Origin: Streptomyces sp. CB01635
Lineage (GTDB): Bacteria > Actinomycetota > Actinomycetes > Streptomycetales > Streptomycetaceae
Length of the DNA stretch: 64,000 bases
NCBI RefSeq assembly: GCF_002803065.1
Contig: NZ_NNBL01000012.1
Coordinates: forward strand, 155,893-219,892
Direction: 5' to 3'
Position 1 is the stretch's first letter; every line of letters starts with the position of its first letter. Positions 63,185-64,000 of this stretch are shown here, piece after piece. The notes beneath the pieces were generated by a model. The model was not told where the DNA came from, ran no database searches, and worked only from the letters and a program-made list of their open reading frames with translations. The translations under genes were made by a program, and so were the position numbers.

Positions 63185-64000
63185 ATGGTGACGTTCGCGC
63201 AGGCGCAGGAGCGCGCCGAAGAGTGGATCAACGGGGATGTGCCCGGTTATCAGCACCGTGAGGTGCGGGTGCGGGAGTTCGAGCTGGGGTTCGTGGTGTG
63301 GGCGGAGGACCGCGACGGTGGTCCGGTGTCCGACGGCGGGCGTCAGCGGCTCGTCATCGCGCGTGACAGCGGGGACGCTTCGCTGTGGCCGGGGCTGCCG
63401 GTGGGTGAGGTGATCCGGCGGTACGAGGAGGAGTACGGGCTGCCGGAGGCTTCGCCGGAGCCGTCGGACGCGCCGCCGGAGCGGGTGGATCTGAATCAGA
63501 CGTCGTTCCTGTTGAGCCCTCCGGAGTGGCTCCAGGAGGCGGCGGACAAGCTAGGCATTCCGGACCGGCGGGGGGATGCGTCTTCGGCCGGCGGGTCTGG
63601 CGCGTCTTCTGGTGCTGGTACGGGTGCCGTCTCCGGTACGGGTACGGGTACGGGTTCGGGTGCGTCCGTGCCTGGGCCGGCCGCCCCGGCGCCGGTGGCC
63701 GCCGACGCGGGCAGTGGCGCGACGCCGTGGCCTGCCTCGCCCGCGACGCCTTCCGGGGCGACTCCGTGGGCCGGTACGGACACGAACGCGGACGAGGAGG
63801 AGGACCGCTCGGTCGCGCCTCCGGCGACGGTGTTCGCGCCGCCGCTGGTGGACGAGGGCGACGTGCCTGCGCCGACCGCCGCTCCTGAGGCCAGGACGGC
63901 GCTGATGTCGGGCGGCAGTCAGCTCCCGCGCACGGCGGTGGCCCCGGCGCTCGACGGGTCGGCTCCCGCCGCTCCGGGCGCCCCGACGCCGGGTGCTCCT
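63185..64000 (+). CDS. Imm35/YrhB-like protein, 3' end outside the window
   Basis: At least 272 codons, open to the window edge. The first ~85 residues form a compact domain: MVTFAQAQERAEEWINGDVP, EFELGFVVWAEDRDGG, RQRLVIARDSGDASLWPGLP, VGEVIRRYEEEYG, similar to immunity protein 35 or YrhB domains. It is followed by an Asp/Pro/Ser/Gly/Thr-rich linker with GTGTGTGSG and PAAPAPVAA repeats, which should join a further domain (in related genes a SUKH-4 type or nucleotide-binding part). It starts 7 bp after the stop of the WHH-SUKH gene and so belongs to that operon. Confidence 0.65.
   Translation, partial: MVTFAQAQERAEEWINGDVPGYQHREVRVREFELGFVVWAEDRDGGPVSDGGRQRLVIARDSGDASLWPGLPVGEVIRRYEEEYGLPEASPEPSDAPPERVDLNQTSFLLSPPEWLQEAADKLGIPDRRGDASSAGGSGASSGAGTGAVSGTGTGTGSGASVPGPAAPAPVAADAGSGATPWPASPATPSGATPWAGTDTNADEEEDRSVAPPATVFAPPLVDEGDVPAPTAAPEARTALMSGGSQLPRTAVAPALDGSAPAAPGAPTPGAP

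Overview
The window is a chromosomal segment of a high-GC Gram-positive filamentous actinomycete, almost certainly Streptomyces. The evidence is a strong G/C bias at third codon positions, GTG starts and four-base ATGA/GTGA gene overlaps, a sporulation-linked SsgA-like protein, a SepX/GlpR divisome protein, a protein O-mannosyltransferase, and a gene order that from memory resembles the S. coelicolor SCO31xx region. It is mostly core chromosome; no insertion sequence, prophage, integrase or CRISPR array was seen.

Left part (1-15.2 kb): the 3' part of sepX/glpR, tRNA-Ala, a GNAT enzyme, exonuclease III, a Tat-exported DUF6528 protein, and a MerR regulator divergent from a Baeyer-Villiger monooxygenase / hydrolase / SDR operon. 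Then come a small charged protein, a tricorn-type protease, and a TetR regulator with an MMPL exporter behind two perfect palindromes. Next (15.2-27.1 kb): an SsgE-like protein; a CbiM/CbiQ/CbiO-type metal uptake system behind a Nur-like box, which points to nickel; a serine hydrolase, an SDR, a DMT-type membrane protein and a YbaK-type deacylase; two tandem MecA_N-type penicillin-binding proteins; and Pmt.

Middle (27.1-46 kb): rsmI, a zinc-ribbon protein, tatD, rpfB, rsmA, ispE, an ABC-F ATPase, two tandem membrane-anchored beta-propeller proteins, and an atypical LuxR-type regulator that has lost its phosphoacceptor. A probable structured small RNA with its own terminator follows. The galactose module is an SglT-like sodium symporter divergent from galT-galE-galK, with repeats between them. 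The galK 3' end runs into a decayed copy of the end of the neighbouring GNAT gene.

Right part (46-59.3 kb): GNAT and LuxR genes, MarR divergent from trans-aconitate methyltransferase and a VOC protein, TetR with an acyl-CoA desaturase, ppc, and the housekeeping block pth - L25/Ctc - prs - glmU - tRNA-Gln. Right end (59.3-64 kb): a shortened HTH protein, an orphan sensor kinase, and a toxin/immunity-type locus. The locus has a YwqJ-like deaminase with SUKH-3 on the minus strand; divergently, it has a protein that appears to join a WHH nuclease domain to a SUKH domain, then an Imm35-like protein cut by the window edge. This locus is the best candidate here for a poorly described system.
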